From JAGCJX01 sp045638645 (GTDB lineage Bacteria > Bacteroidota > Bacteroidia > Bacteroidales > UBA932): DNA of 64,000 bases. The notes below the pieces were generated by a model. That model did not search any database and had not been told where the DNA came from. It saw nothing but the letters and a program-made list of their open reading frames with translations. A program made the position numbers and the translations under genes. Location of the stretch: assembly GCA_045638645.1 (NCBI GenBank), contig JAZUBU010000007.1, forward strand, positions 1-64,000, written 5' to 3'. Position 1 is the first letter of the stretch. Each line of letters starts with the position of its first letter. Shown here in pieces: positions 7,429 to 14,959 of this stretch.

Positions 7429-7434
7429 GGGTAC
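7429..7434. repeat. Right attachment repeat GGGTAC
   Basis: This matches 52-57 at the tRNA 3' end. To its right lies the presumed original downstream sequence of tRNA-Leu, including a terminator at 7440-7467. Confidence 0.6.
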
Positions 7435-7439
7435 GAAAA

Positions 7440-7467
7440 GAGGAAAGTCAAACTTTCCTCTTTTTTT
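7440..7467 (+). terminator. Original terminator of tRNA-Leu, now separated by the element
   Basis: GAGGAAAGT/ACTTTCCTC with loop CAA, flanked by A and T runs and followed by seven T. Its near identity to the hairpin at 61-97 shows what stood after the tRNA before insertion. Confidence 0.75.
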
Positions 7468-7492
7468 GTTTTGCCCCTAAATGATGGCGATT

Positions 7493-7572
7493 TTTTGGAA
7501 AAATGCGGTTTTTAAGCCAAAAACCTTTTGGAAAAATGCAGAAAATTGGTAATTTTGACTTTGGAAAATTGC
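7493..7572 (+). repeat. Three direct repeats with an exact 33-bp period before the ATPase gene
   Basis: TTTTGGAAAAATGC occurs at 7493-7506 and 7526-7539, and CTTTGGAAAATTGC at 7559-7572, each start 33 bp after the last. The third copy abuts the ATG at 7573. Thirty-three bp is about three helical turns, so a protein could bind all three on one face of the DNA. They look like an operator for autoregulation. Confidence 0.7.
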
Positions 7573-8931
7573 ATGACTATGTTGCAACGAAAAATATCTC
7601 AGTTCATTGAGCACTTTTATGAGGTTAATAAAGGAGCTCTGCTATTGACAGGAGCGCGTCAAATTGGAAAAACCTACTCTGTAAGACAATTTGCCAAAGG
7701 GCACTTTAAGAGTTTTATCGAAATCAACTTTGTTGACACACCCGAAGCGGTGGAGATATTTTCTAACGCAAAAAGCAGCACAGATATTTTACTCCGCTTA
7801 TCTGCTTTTGTAAATAAACCTCTCATTAAAGGCGATACTTTGATCTTCTTTGATGAAGTTCAGAGGTGCCCGGAGATTGTTACCGCAATTAAGTTTCTAG
7901 TGGATGATGGTAGATATCGGTATATTCTCAGCGGCTCCTTACTCGGAGTTGAACTCAATAATCTGAGATCAGTTCCTGTAGGCTACATGGATATAAAAGA
8001 AATGTTCCCTCTGGATCTTGAAGAATTTATGTGGGCTGTTGGTGTAAATAGAGAAGTGATTTTCAAAGTCAAAGATGCTTGGAAAAATTGCAACCCAGTA
8101 GATGAATTCGTCCACAAGAAGATGATGGAAATTTTCCGGCTCTATTTGATCGTTGGCGGCATGCCCGCTTCTGTTATGTCATACAAAGAAAACAACAATC
8201 TTCAGGATGTCATTGAAAGCCAAAGAGAAATCATTAGACTTTATAAAAAAGACATCTCTCAATATGATGAAAAAAGAAGTCTCCGCATTAAGGAAGTTTT
8301 CGACCTTATTCCGTCCGAATTGAATTCAAAGAGCAAACGGTTCTTCATCAAGAATATCAATGAAAAGGCCCGTGCAGAAATGTATAAGAATGAGTTCCTT
8401 TGGCTGAAGGATGCTGGAACAGCAATCCCTGTATTCAATGTAGAAGAGCCAAAGTCTCCATTAAAACTTGCATCCTCACGCAACCTCTTCAAATTATTTT
8501 CAAATGATGTTGGTCTTCTTGCCTGTCAATACTCTGACGGAATCCAACTTAAAATACTAACTGGAGATGACAACATCAACTTCGGTTCGATATACGAAAA
8601 TGTTGTAGCACAAGAACTTCTAGCACATGGATTCGAAGATCTGTTCTATTATAACAGCAAAAAAATGGGGGAAGTAGATTTTGTTACCGAACTTAATGGC
8701 AACGTTTTCCCAATAGAAGTTAAGTCTGGCAAAGACTATTCAAGACATAGAGCCTTAAACAACATACTCGATTGCAAAGAATATGATATTCAGGAAGCTA
8801 TCGTACTATGCAATGACAACACTTCAGAAAAGGGGAAAGTCAGGTATCTTCCAATATATATGATTATGTTTGTCCATAAGGAAAAGATCTCTAATACAAA
8901 GTTTAGCCTTGATCTTTCTGGTCTGTCCTAG
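7573..8931 (+). CDS. AAA-family ATPase with DUF4143 domain
   Basis: 452 aa from the ATG at 7573 (another ATG at 7579). Walker A is GARQIGKT near residue 30 and Walker B LIFFDEVQR near residue 95. The C-terminal DUF4143 region holds a PD-(D/E)xK-like pattern, GEVDFV then FPIEVKSGK. These ATPases are numerous in Bacteroidales and their role is not settled; some may act in nucleic acid or toxin-antitoxin-like processes. The gene sits just outside the integrative element, is single, and has three phased repeats as its leader. Its AT content is higher than that of the housekeeping genes, which fits horizontal acquisition. Confidence 0.85.
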   Translation: MTMLQRKISQFIEHFYEVNKGALLLTGARQIGKTYSVRQFAKGHFKSFIEINFVDTPEAVEIFSNAKSSTDILLRLSAFVNKPLIKGDTLIFFDEVQRCPEIVTAIKFLVDDGRYRYILSGSLLGVELNNLRSVPVGYMDIKEMFPLDLEEFMWAVGVNREVIFKVKDAWKNCNPVDEFVHKKMMEIFRLYLIVGGMPASVMSYKENNNLQDVIESQREIIRLYKKDISQYDEKRSLRIKEVFDLIPSELNSKSKRFFIKNINEKARAEMYKNEFLWLKDAGTAIPVFNVEEPKSPLKLASSRNLFKLFSNDVGLLACQYSDGIQLKILTGDDNINFGSIYENVVAQELLAHGFEDLFYYNSKKMGEVDFVTELNGNVFPIEVKSGKDYSRHRALNNILDCKEYDIQEAIVLCNDNTSEKGKVRYLPIYMIMFVHKEKISNTKFSLDLSGLS

Positions 8932-8961
8932 GATGACCAAGACCCATTTCCCCCAAAAAAT

Positions 8962-9001
8962 AAGGGGAGGGACTTCACAGCCACTCCCCTTACGGATCAA
9001 A
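8962..9001. other. Inverted repeat downstream of the ATPase gene
   Basis: AAGGGGAG (8962-8969) and CTCCCCTT (8994-9001) are perfect complements around a 24-base loop, without a T run. It may be a weak terminator. The rest of 8932-9132 shows no gene. Confidence 0.3.
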
Positions 9002-9132
9002 CAATTATTAACCAAAATCATTTATTATGAAAAACCAATCAATCTAACTCATTCACTTCAGAGTTTGTCTTATTCTTTTACAATTCCCGTACCAAACTTA
9101 AAACGAACCTGAAAATTTAGATTGATTTTCGG

Positions 9133-9417
9133 CTAGAACCAGAAACTGATGCCCGCCAGGAAGTAGTGAAATGACACGTGAGCCATAAGTCCATCTGTCG
9201 ATTTCAAATCCGCATCCCACTGCACATACGAGAGCGAAGCAGATACTCTACCAAAATCGACGCCAAAAGAAGGACTCACAAACTTGAATTCCGGATTAAA
9301 AAATGCCATACCCAATTTCACTCCAACAAATGGACGGTTCATCTCCTTCCCAAAAGAATACCTTACATCCGTAAATAGCGGACAGAATTCAATCTCAGAA
9401 TGAAATGTTATTAGTTG
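9133..9417 (-). pseudogene. C-terminal remnant of an outer-membrane beta-barrel protein
   Basis: About 95 codons are open between a stop at 9418-9420 and the TAG after GISFWF; the only ATG is internal (9342). The translation alternates like barrel strands and ends in an aromatic residue, as outer-membrane proteins do. Its PLFTDVRYSF...RPFVGVKLGMAFF lines up with PVYADFRMTL...SPYVGVDLGGAYY in the intact barrel at 29708-30541. The signal peptide and N-terminal two thirds are missing. It lies directly downstream of a DUF3244 gene, the place an intact barrel-containing set occupies in locus B. Confidence 0.65.
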
Positions 9418-9456
9418 TTAATAATATAATGCGAGTCGAATGACTCATATCAATTT

Positions 9457-9855
9457 CTAATATTCCACAACAAACCAGCCCCAGTACTCCTTACCGGTTT
9501 CGGTGTAAATAGAAAGGATATATGTTCCTTCATTCAACGGCAAGGGCAGTACGCCTTGCGAGGCTCCACATAGATCATAGGGAATGGTCTCCAAACTCTG
9601 CATGTTTTGAAGAACTACTTCTACGATTCGCACTTGATCAAAGGAAACGACATGCAATTCTTCGCTGAGGCTATCACACCAACATTCAATTGGTATATTC
9701 AACGAACGGCTATTGGGATTTTTTTTCTTGTCATCTTTCTCTTCAAGGGGTACATAAATCACATCCCCTATACTAAGGGATACAGGATTTGATTTTACGA
9801 TAATCGGTGATAATTGGCAGAAGATAACCACAGCAATAAGGCTCAGCTTTTTCAT
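9457..9855 (-). CDS. DUF3244-type small secreted protein (locus A)
   Basis: 132 aa with a Sec signal peptide (MKKLSLIAVVIFCQLSPIIV). The mature part has an acidic/basic segment (LEEKDDKKKNPNSR), then IPIECWCDS and a C-terminal beta-sandwich ending YILSIYTETGKEYWGWFVV. It is a clear paralogue of 32506-32907, sharing YIPIEEE/YVPLEEK, PI(E/Q)CWxD and the final strands. The C-terminal pattern resembles Ig-like/type IX-type tail strands, but I see no firm sorting signal. It lies 197 bp downstream of the TPR-HTH regulator on the same strand, exactly as in locus B. Probable periplasmic or surface protein of unknown role. Confidence 0.8.
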   Translation of the reverse strand: MKKLSLIAVVIFCQLSPIIVKSNPVSLSIGDVIYVPLEEKDDKKKNPNSRSLNIPIECWCDSLSEELHVVSFDQVRIVEVVLQNMQSLETIPYDLCGASQGVLPLPLNEGTYILSIYTETGKEYWGWFVVEY

Positions 9856-9879
9856 AGTATTTGATAATATTGTTTCTTA

Positions 9880-9887
9880 CAAATTTA
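9880..9887 (-). promoter_or_regulatory. Possible -7 box of the DUF3244 gene
   Basis: On the minus strand TAAATTTG fits TAnnTTTG and lies 24 bp before the ATG at 9855. It overlaps one of several CTTACAAA-like elements in the gap (9876-9883, 9930-9937, 10016-10023, and CTTACACA at 9910-9917), which may be regulator sites. Confidence 0.35.
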
Positions 9888-9984
9888 CCCAATATACAAA
9901 GAGTCCCATCTTACACAATGAAATTTGACCTTACAAATCACTCTTTCTTTGATTTTTTATCTTGTTGATTATCCGGTACTTAAA

Positions 9985-10028
9985 GAAAACAAAAGACCCC
10001 CTTTGTAAATTTGATCTTACAAAGGGGG
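9985..10028 (-). terminator. Terminator of the locus A regulator gene
   Basis: CCCCCTTTGTAA (9997-10008) and TTACAAAGGGGG (10017-10028) form a perfect 12-bp stem with an 8-base loop. On the minus strand it is followed by TCTTTTGTTTTC. The same TTGTAA/TTACAA core occurs in the terminator of locus B. Confidence 0.75.
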
Positions 10029-10052
10029 CTTTTCTTCTGACAAATCCTGTTT

Positions 10053-11675
10053 TCAACGCAAATATCGCAGGTATTTTGACTTCGAAGAACTCGACAGGCT
10101 CTCAATCTTTTTGATGATTCTCGATTTACGCGTATAAATACTGGCTGTACTCAGATTCGTTATACAACTTATGATTCGGGTATCTAACTTGATTACGAAA
10201 AAGCAAATCAGCAATACTTCCTGATCCGTCAGATCTACTTCGGAACGCATATCTCGAATCAGATTATCCAAATCCTGATCCAGAATGGTCGCCAATCGAC
10301 CTTCCTCTTCAATCCCAGAAAACAACTCAGTAATCTTTTGCATCATCAATTCATGATGCAACGATGTCTCCAAACCTGATCGGCCGTACAAGAAGTACAA
10401 ATCATTGACAACTTTGAATTTTTCCCGATACAGATCAACAAATTTATCCTCCAACTCATTCTGGGTGGATTCCATTCGTGAATTCGCATAACGCAAAGTA
10501 CTCAACATGTTCTCATACGATTCCTGCTGAATACGCTTCCGATGCACTAGATGACGATAAATCGCTACACTCACAACAAGCAGCATAAGAAAGAGTAACA
10601 GGAAGACATATTGCTGACGCTCTTTTAACTTCAACTGATGCTGATGCTGCTGAGAATGGTATTCCGAAACAATTCGAAGCGTCGACTGCGATAATACTTG
10701 TTCAAAATAGCGGTTCTGTTTCTCTGCCAACGCCTGTAAGTACAAGACCTGTTTCGCTTCGTCCCCTTCCAACAGGGCTATCCGATACCCCCAATAATCA
10801 GAGGTTGGACGATCATACAGGGAAAGAAGGTAATTGGAGGTTTTCGTATCTCCCTGCAATCGGTATGCATACGCCAAACGTCCTGCGTCATCCATATCTA
10901 TCCGATAATCATACTTCATGATGAGAGTGTCATACAAGGATATGCTCCTTCTCGCATCCGGAACAGGCTTTATAAGGTTGTTTAAGGCATAGTTGACATA
11001 ATAATCCTGAACTACGTACTTGTGCATCTGGTGAACGGGTAAAGACTCATATACTGAGTCTGCTTGAGACCACAAGTCTATTGACTGATAATACTTCGCC
11101 TTATCGATCAAGGCGATATGATACTGCAAAGTATCCTCTGCCAACAAAAATTCTTGAATTCCCAATTCCAGGCATCGGTTTACCTCCTCACGACAATAGT
11201 GCTTATCATAGGTGTGACGCATCGCCATGTATACCAAACCATTCATTCGGTGATCCTCAACATCTGACATCCAGGTTTCCGATTCTAGAAAACTCAACAG
11301 TGCTCGTTCATCTTCTCCAGCATTCTGATACACCCGACCCTGATAATAATATGCCTTCATCTTCTCATCCGCTGTCCCGTGCCGGCTGTAGTAGGCTACT
11401 GCGGGTGCAATCAGAGAATCCGACGTGAGATCGATGTAGTTCTTGTCGAGAGCCATGGATTTGAGCAAGGCATAATGCGCCCGATCGCGACGACGGCGAA
11501 GATCCTCAACATCCATCGAATCCAACACTCGCAAAGCTCGTTCCGGCTCCGCATTCAGGTACGTTTCCACCGCCAACAACTCCTGACGGATCCGATCGGA
11601 CTGACAAGAAACAAAACACAACAACAGGAGCGGAAAAATAAAAACGACCTTTCTTAATGAACACACATTTAACAT
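10053..11675 (-). CDS. Membrane-bound TPR protein with C-terminal HTH (locus A regulator)
   Basis: 540 aa. An N-terminal signal with a lipobox-like LLLLCFVSC is followed by ~300 residues of TPR-like helices (AERALRVLDSM, KMKAYYYQGRVYQNAGEDERAL). A single membrane span (~residues 352-372, VFLLLFLMLLVVSVAIY) comes next, then a coiled coil and a C-terminal helix-turn-helix resembling LuxR/GerE types (LLICFFVIKLDTRIISCI, LSTASIYTRKSRIIKKI). Topology suggests periplasmic sensing and a cytoplasmic DNA-binding end. It is ~50% identical by eye to 33104-34720 and is followed by the same kind of DUF3244 gene. Target promoters are inferred, not shown. Confidence 0.8.
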   Translation of the reverse strand: MLNVCSLRKVVFIFPLLLLCFVSCQSDRIRQELLAVETYLNAEPERALRVLDSMDVEDLRRRRDRAHYALLKSMALDKNYIDLTSDSLIAPAVAYYSRHGTADEKMKAYYYQGRVYQNAGEDERALLSFLESETWMSDVEDHRMNGLVYMAMRHTYDKHYCREEVNRCLELGIQEFLLAEDTLQYHIALIDKAKYYQSIDLWSQADSVYESLPVHQMHKYVVQDYYVNYALNNLIKPVPDARRSISLYDTLIMKYDYRIDMDDAGRLAYAYRLQGDTKTSNYLLSLYDRPTSDYWGYRIALLEGDEAKQVLYLQALAEKQNRYFEQVLSQSTLRIVSEYHSQQHQHQLKLKERQQYVFLLLFLMLLVVSVAIYRHLVHRKRIQQESYENMLSTLRYANSRMESTQNELEDKFVDLYREKFKVVNDLYFLYGRSGLETSLHHELMMQKITELFSGIEEEGRLATILDQDLDNLIRDMRSEVDLTDQEVLLICFFVIKLDTRIISCITNLSTASIYTRKSRIIKKIESLSSSSKSKYLRYLR

Positions 11676-11798
11676 ACAGCCTACTCTATATATTTTCGTA
11701 AATATACAACATTTTAATAAACCTTCCTTAAAATATCACGGTTATCCAATGGGATATCCCTGCGCTCTACTATGACAAAAAATGATAAGCGAAGACTA

Positions 11799-11842
11799 CA
11801 AAAAAAGGACCCATCAAGGCCGGAGCCGGGATGAGTCCTTTT
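11799..11842 (-). terminator. Terminator of the EF-G-like gene
   Basis: AAAAGGACCCATC (11803-11815) pairs with GATGAGTCCTTTT (11830-11842) with one G-U in the minus-strand RNA. The hairpin is followed by a T run on the minus strand, 20 bp after the stop of fusA2. Confidence 0.75.
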
Positions 11843-11861
11843 GAAGTATTTACAAAAAGAA

Positions 11862-14015
11862 TTAGTCTTCTTTTTCTTCTTCTTGGTAAGCTTTCAAAAG
11901 CTTTTCTTGTACGTCAGAAGGAACTTGAGCGTATTCCAGGAATTCCATGGTGAAGGTTGCGCGACCAGAAGTCAAAGAGCTCAAAGTGGTTGAGTATTTG
12001 TACAACTCTGCAAGCGGAACGCGTGCTTTCAAGATTTCAAATCCTTTTTGGCTGCTCATACCTTCAATCATTGCACGGCGGTTTTGCAAGTCAGACATCA
12101 CATCACCCATGTTGTCGCTGGGCACCATGATTTCTACGCTGTAAACCGGCTCCATGATCTTCGGACCTGCGTTGCGGAATGCTTCTTTGAATGCATTACG
12201 AGAGGCCAATTTGAAGGAGATTTCATTGGAGTCAACCGGGTGCATCTTACCATCGTAAACGTAAACGCGGATATCGCGGGCGTAAGAACCGGTAAGGGGA
12301 CCTTCTTCCATTTTTTCCATGATACCTTTCAAGATAGCGGGCATGAAGCGGGCATCGATAGAACCACCGACGATACAGTTGTAGAATTCGAGTTTTCCAC
12401 CCCAATCCATGGTGTATTCTTCTTTACCTTTGATGTTCAATACCATTTCTTTGCCATCCACTTTGAAACGGTTGTTTTGAGGAGCACCTTCCACAAACGG
12501 TTCAATCAGCAAGTGAACCTCACCGAATTGACCGGCACCACCGGATTGTTTCTTGTGGCGGTAATCTGCACAAGCCACTTTGGTAATGGTTTCACGGTAA
12601 GAAATACGGGGAGCGAACAATTCCACGTCAATCTTGTGAACGTTATTCAAGTGCCATTTAAGGATGTTGATGTGGTGTTCACCTTGTCCGCACAAAATGG
12701 TTTGTTTCAATTCTTTTGCATATTGAACGATGATGGTCGGATCTTCTGCACTGAATTTGTTCAATGCTTCACCCAATTTTTCTTCGTCCTTTTCATTCAC
12801 GGCCTTGATGGCTGTACGGAATTTTGCTTGCGGGAATACGATGGGTTGGAGCACATATTCGTGACCGGGAGCACAAAGAGTTTGGTTGGTCTTCACGGTT
12901 TTCAGTTTCACGGTACATCCGATGTCACCCGCCATCATTTCACTGACTTTTTCACGTTTCTTACCCGCTACCGCATAAATGGCAGAAATACGTTCTTTCG
13001 CTCCGGTTTCCGGGTTAATCAAGTCCTGACCTTCGGTCAATTTACCGCTCATCACCTTGAAGTAAGAAACTTCTCCCAAGTGTTGTTCTACTGCAGTTTT
13101 GTAAACGAAGATAACTGTCGGGCCGTCTGCGTTACATTCCAAAGTAGATTCATCAGGCAACACTTCCACGCGTGCAGAAGGAGCGGGAGCCACGTTGATG
13201 ATAAATTCCATCAAACGTTTCACTCCGATGTCTTTCTTCGCTGAAAGGCAGAATACCGGGTTCAAGATACCTTGTTGGAAGCCCAAGTACAAACCGCGGA
13301 TCATTTCTTCGCGGGTCAATTCACCTACGTCAAAGTATTTTTCCATCAAAGCCTCTTCGCTTTCTGCTGCCACTTCCATCAAGGAAGCTTGCAGTTCGAG
13401 AGCCTGATCCATCAATTCTGCAGGGATATCGTATTCTTCACGGGTACCGTTTTCGTCAACGAATTTGTACATCTTCATCATCAACACGTCCACGAAAGAG
13501 TCAAAACCGACACCGGGATTCACGGGGAATTGCACCAATGCAACGCGTTTTCCGAAGGATTGTCTCAAGGTATCAATGGTATTTTCCCAGTTTGCTTTCT
13601 CAGCATCCAATTGGTTCACACCAAAAATCATAGGACGTTTGTAGTCCGCTGCGTGGCGTCCAAAAATTTCAGTACCAACTTCCACACCTTGTTGTGCATT
13701 CACAAGCATCACACAAGTTGAAGCAACACGGAACGCTGAAATCATACCGCCCACGAAGTCGTCTGAACCGGGAGTATCCACAAAGTTCAGTTTGTGGTCC
13801 ATGAATTCAGTATAAAGAGGAGTAGAATAGATGGAGCGTTGATACATGTGCTCAACTTCGGAGTTATCACTTACAGTAGTCTTTGCTTCGACAGTTCCAC
13901 GGCGATCGATTACCTTTCCTTCATAAAGCATGGTTTCTGCGAGGGTAGTTTTACCGGATTTGGAACTACCCATAAGGACAATGTTCCGAATGTGACTGGT
14001 CTGATAAGTTTTCAT
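11862..14015 (-). CDS. fusA2: Elongation factor G paralogue, EF-G2 type with altered GTPase motifs
   Basis: 717 aa from the ATG at 14015. It has the five-domain EF-G layout. The P-loop is GSSKSGKT. In switch I the RGITI of normal EF-G is RSIYS, so the Mg-binding Thr is replaced. In switch II DTPGHVDF is DTPGSDDF, so the catalytic His is Ser. The G4 motif is NQLD, not NKxD. Bacteroides thetaiotaomicron EF-G2, which supports translation without GTPase activity and is needed under starvation and gut colonisation, has this kind of change, so I assign that class. A mini AraC-type gene lies 65 bp upstream on the same strand. Codon choice suggests high expression. Confidence 0.88.
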   Translation of the reverse strand: MKTYQTSHIRNIVLMGSSKSGKTTLAETMLYEGKVIDRRGTVEAKTTVSDNSEVEHMYQRSIYSTPLYTEFMDHKLNFVDTPGSDDFVGGMISAFRVASTCVMLVNAQQGVEVGTEIFGRHAADYKRPMIFGVNQLDAEKANWENTIDTLRQSFGKRVALVQFPVNPGVGFDSFVDVLMMKMYKFVDENGTREEYDIPAELMDQALELQASLMEVAAESEEALMEKYFDVGELTREEMIRGLYLGFQQGILNPVFCLSAKKDIGVKRLMEFIINVAPAPSARVEVLPDESTLECNADGPTVIFVYKTAVEQHLGEVSYFKVMSGKLTEGQDLINPETGAKERISAIYAVAGKKREKVSEMMAGDIGCTVKLKTVKTNQTLCAPGHEYVLQPIVFPQAKFRTAIKAVNEKDEEKLGEALNKFSAEDPTIIVQYAKELKQTILCGQGEHHINILKWHLNNVHKIDVELFAPRISYRETITKVACADYRHKKQSGGAGQFGEVHLLIEPFVEGAPQNNRFKVDGKEMVLNIKGKEEYTMDWGGKLEFYNCIVGGSIDARFMPAILKGIMEKMEEGPLTGSYARDIRVYVYDGKMHPVDSNEISFKLASRNAFKEAFRNAGPKIMEPVYSVEIMVPSDNMGDVMSDLQNRRAMIEGMSSQKGFEILKARVPLAELYKYSTTLSSLTSGRATFTMEFLEYAQVPSDVQEKLLKAYQEEEKED

Positions 14016-14080
14016 GATGATATACTTATTAATGATTAGTATTACGTTTTTCACCCGTTAAAAACGGGTAGCCCACAAAA

Positions 14081-14410
14081 TTAAAAAAATCCCTTGAAAA
14101 ACACAAGCATTTTTCTTGATATTTCCTCTTCTTTGAGAGAATTAAAGCCAGCCATTCTGGAAATACAAAGTCGTTTTACGGCCGTATTTTTGCGCATTTT
14201 TTGAACAAAGGCCAAACGGTAGGTGGCCCGGAATATTGTAAAATCTGTTTCCAGTTCCTCGTGCAGCACCCGATGCAAGTACGGAACCGACCACCCCATC
14301 TCCTCTGCAAGACTCTTCTCCGACCAGTCCCTGTTTCGGAAAGGTTGCCACGTTTCGCAAAAGGCCATCAATTGCATCCCGGCCGTTTTCTCATGGATCA
14401 ACTGTCTCAT
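14081..14410 (-). CDS. Mini AraC-type HTH regulator
   Basis: 109 aa from the ATG at 14410. It consists almost only of an AraC/XylS DNA-binding domain: first HTH SLAEEMGWSVPYLHRVLHEE, then FRATYRLAFVQKMR, then a second HTH ending in ISRMAGFNSLKEEEISRKM. There is no effector-binding domain. It precedes the EF-G2 gene by 65 bp in the same direction, so the two may be co-transcribed and the regulator may act on its own promoter or on fusA2. The second HTH is slightly degenerate. Confidence 0.65.
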   Translation of the reverse strand: MRQLIHEKTAGMQLMAFCETWQPFRNRDWSEKSLAEEMGWSVPYLHRVLHEELETDFTIFRATYRLAFVQKMRKNTAVKRLCISRMAGFNSLKEEEISRKMLVFFKGFF

Positions 14411-14572
14411 AAACAACCAAAAGTTTGAATTCCCAACAAAGAAAAAACAAATTATCTACCTAAGCAACAGGTTGTTAAAATTTATACGTTTTAAGAATTT
14501 TGAGAAATTATAAAAACTTTTAGTTGCCATTTTGAAAACAGATGGTTGTTTACTTGGCGTTGTAATAACGCG

Positions 14573-14580
14573 TACTTTTG
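14573..14580 (+). promoter_or_regulatory. -7 box of the XRE regulator
   Basis: TACTTTTG fits TAnnTTTG and ends 7 bp before the ATG at 14588, implying a very short or leaderless mRNA. No strong -33 box is seen. Confidence 0.4.
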
Positions 14581-14587
14581 TCTCGCA

Positions 14588-14959
14588 ATGGATAACCAAT
14601 CGATTAAAAACAACATCTACAAATTGCGCAGAGACAAAGGTATGTCGCAAGAAGAGGTGGCCAACCTGATGGACATCTCTCTCACCTCATACCGCAAAAT
14701 CGAGAAAGGGGAAACCAATCTGATCAGCGAACGCATCACTCAATTAGCCGAGGCCCTGGGTATCACAGAACAGGAATTGCTCTGGGGATACAATCCAAAC
14801 CCCAGCCAAGCCCAGATGCAGGCTGAAATCCAACGCCTTCGTCAAACAGTCGAAGAAAAATCCGAACAAATAGAACTTCTAAAGAAAGCCTTGTCCGACA
14901 AGGAAGAAATTATCAGACTATACCGTTCCCTACGCCCGCCAGGAAGCAATCAACTCTGA
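14588..14959 (+). CDS. XRE-family regulator with C-terminal coiled coil
   Basis: 123 aa. Residues 5-60 form a Cro/C1-type HTH (LRRDKGMSQEEVANLMDIS, SYRKIEKGETNL). A coiled coil follows (~75-115; QAEIQRLRQTVEEKSEQIEL), probably for dimerisation. The upstream-frame start at 14546 is rejected because a -7 box lies between. Its last 30 bp overlap the convergent metallopeptidase gene. Target unknown. Confidence 0.88.
   Translation: MDNQSIKNNIYKLRRDKGMSQEEVANLMDISLTSYRKIEKGETNLISERITQLAEALGITEQELLWGYNPNPSQAQMQAEIQRLRQTVEEKSEQIELLKKALSDKEEIIRLYRSLRPPGSNQL

Larger units (their letters stand above)
52..7434. mobile_element. Integrative element inserted at the 3' end of tRNA-Leu(CAA)
   Basis: The segment is clearly richer in A and T than the chromosome after 9 kb. 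GGGTAC bounds it on both sides (52-57 and 7429-7434), and the left copy coincides with the tRNA acceptor end. Content from left to right: serine recombinase, small partner, HTH-NADAR protein, small protein, tyrosine recombinase, DNA methyltransferase, HNH nuclease and replication initiator. No structural phage genes, relaxase or type IV secretion genes are visible, so it is a small cryptic or satellite-like element. Which of the two recombinases integrates it is inference; the serine recombinase touches the left end and is the better candidate. Confidence 0.75.

Noticed and set aside
12048..13244. A 398-codon open frame antisense to the EF-G paralogue
   Set aside because: It is rich in His and Phe as expected from the reverse complement of the biased EF-G codons; no domain.
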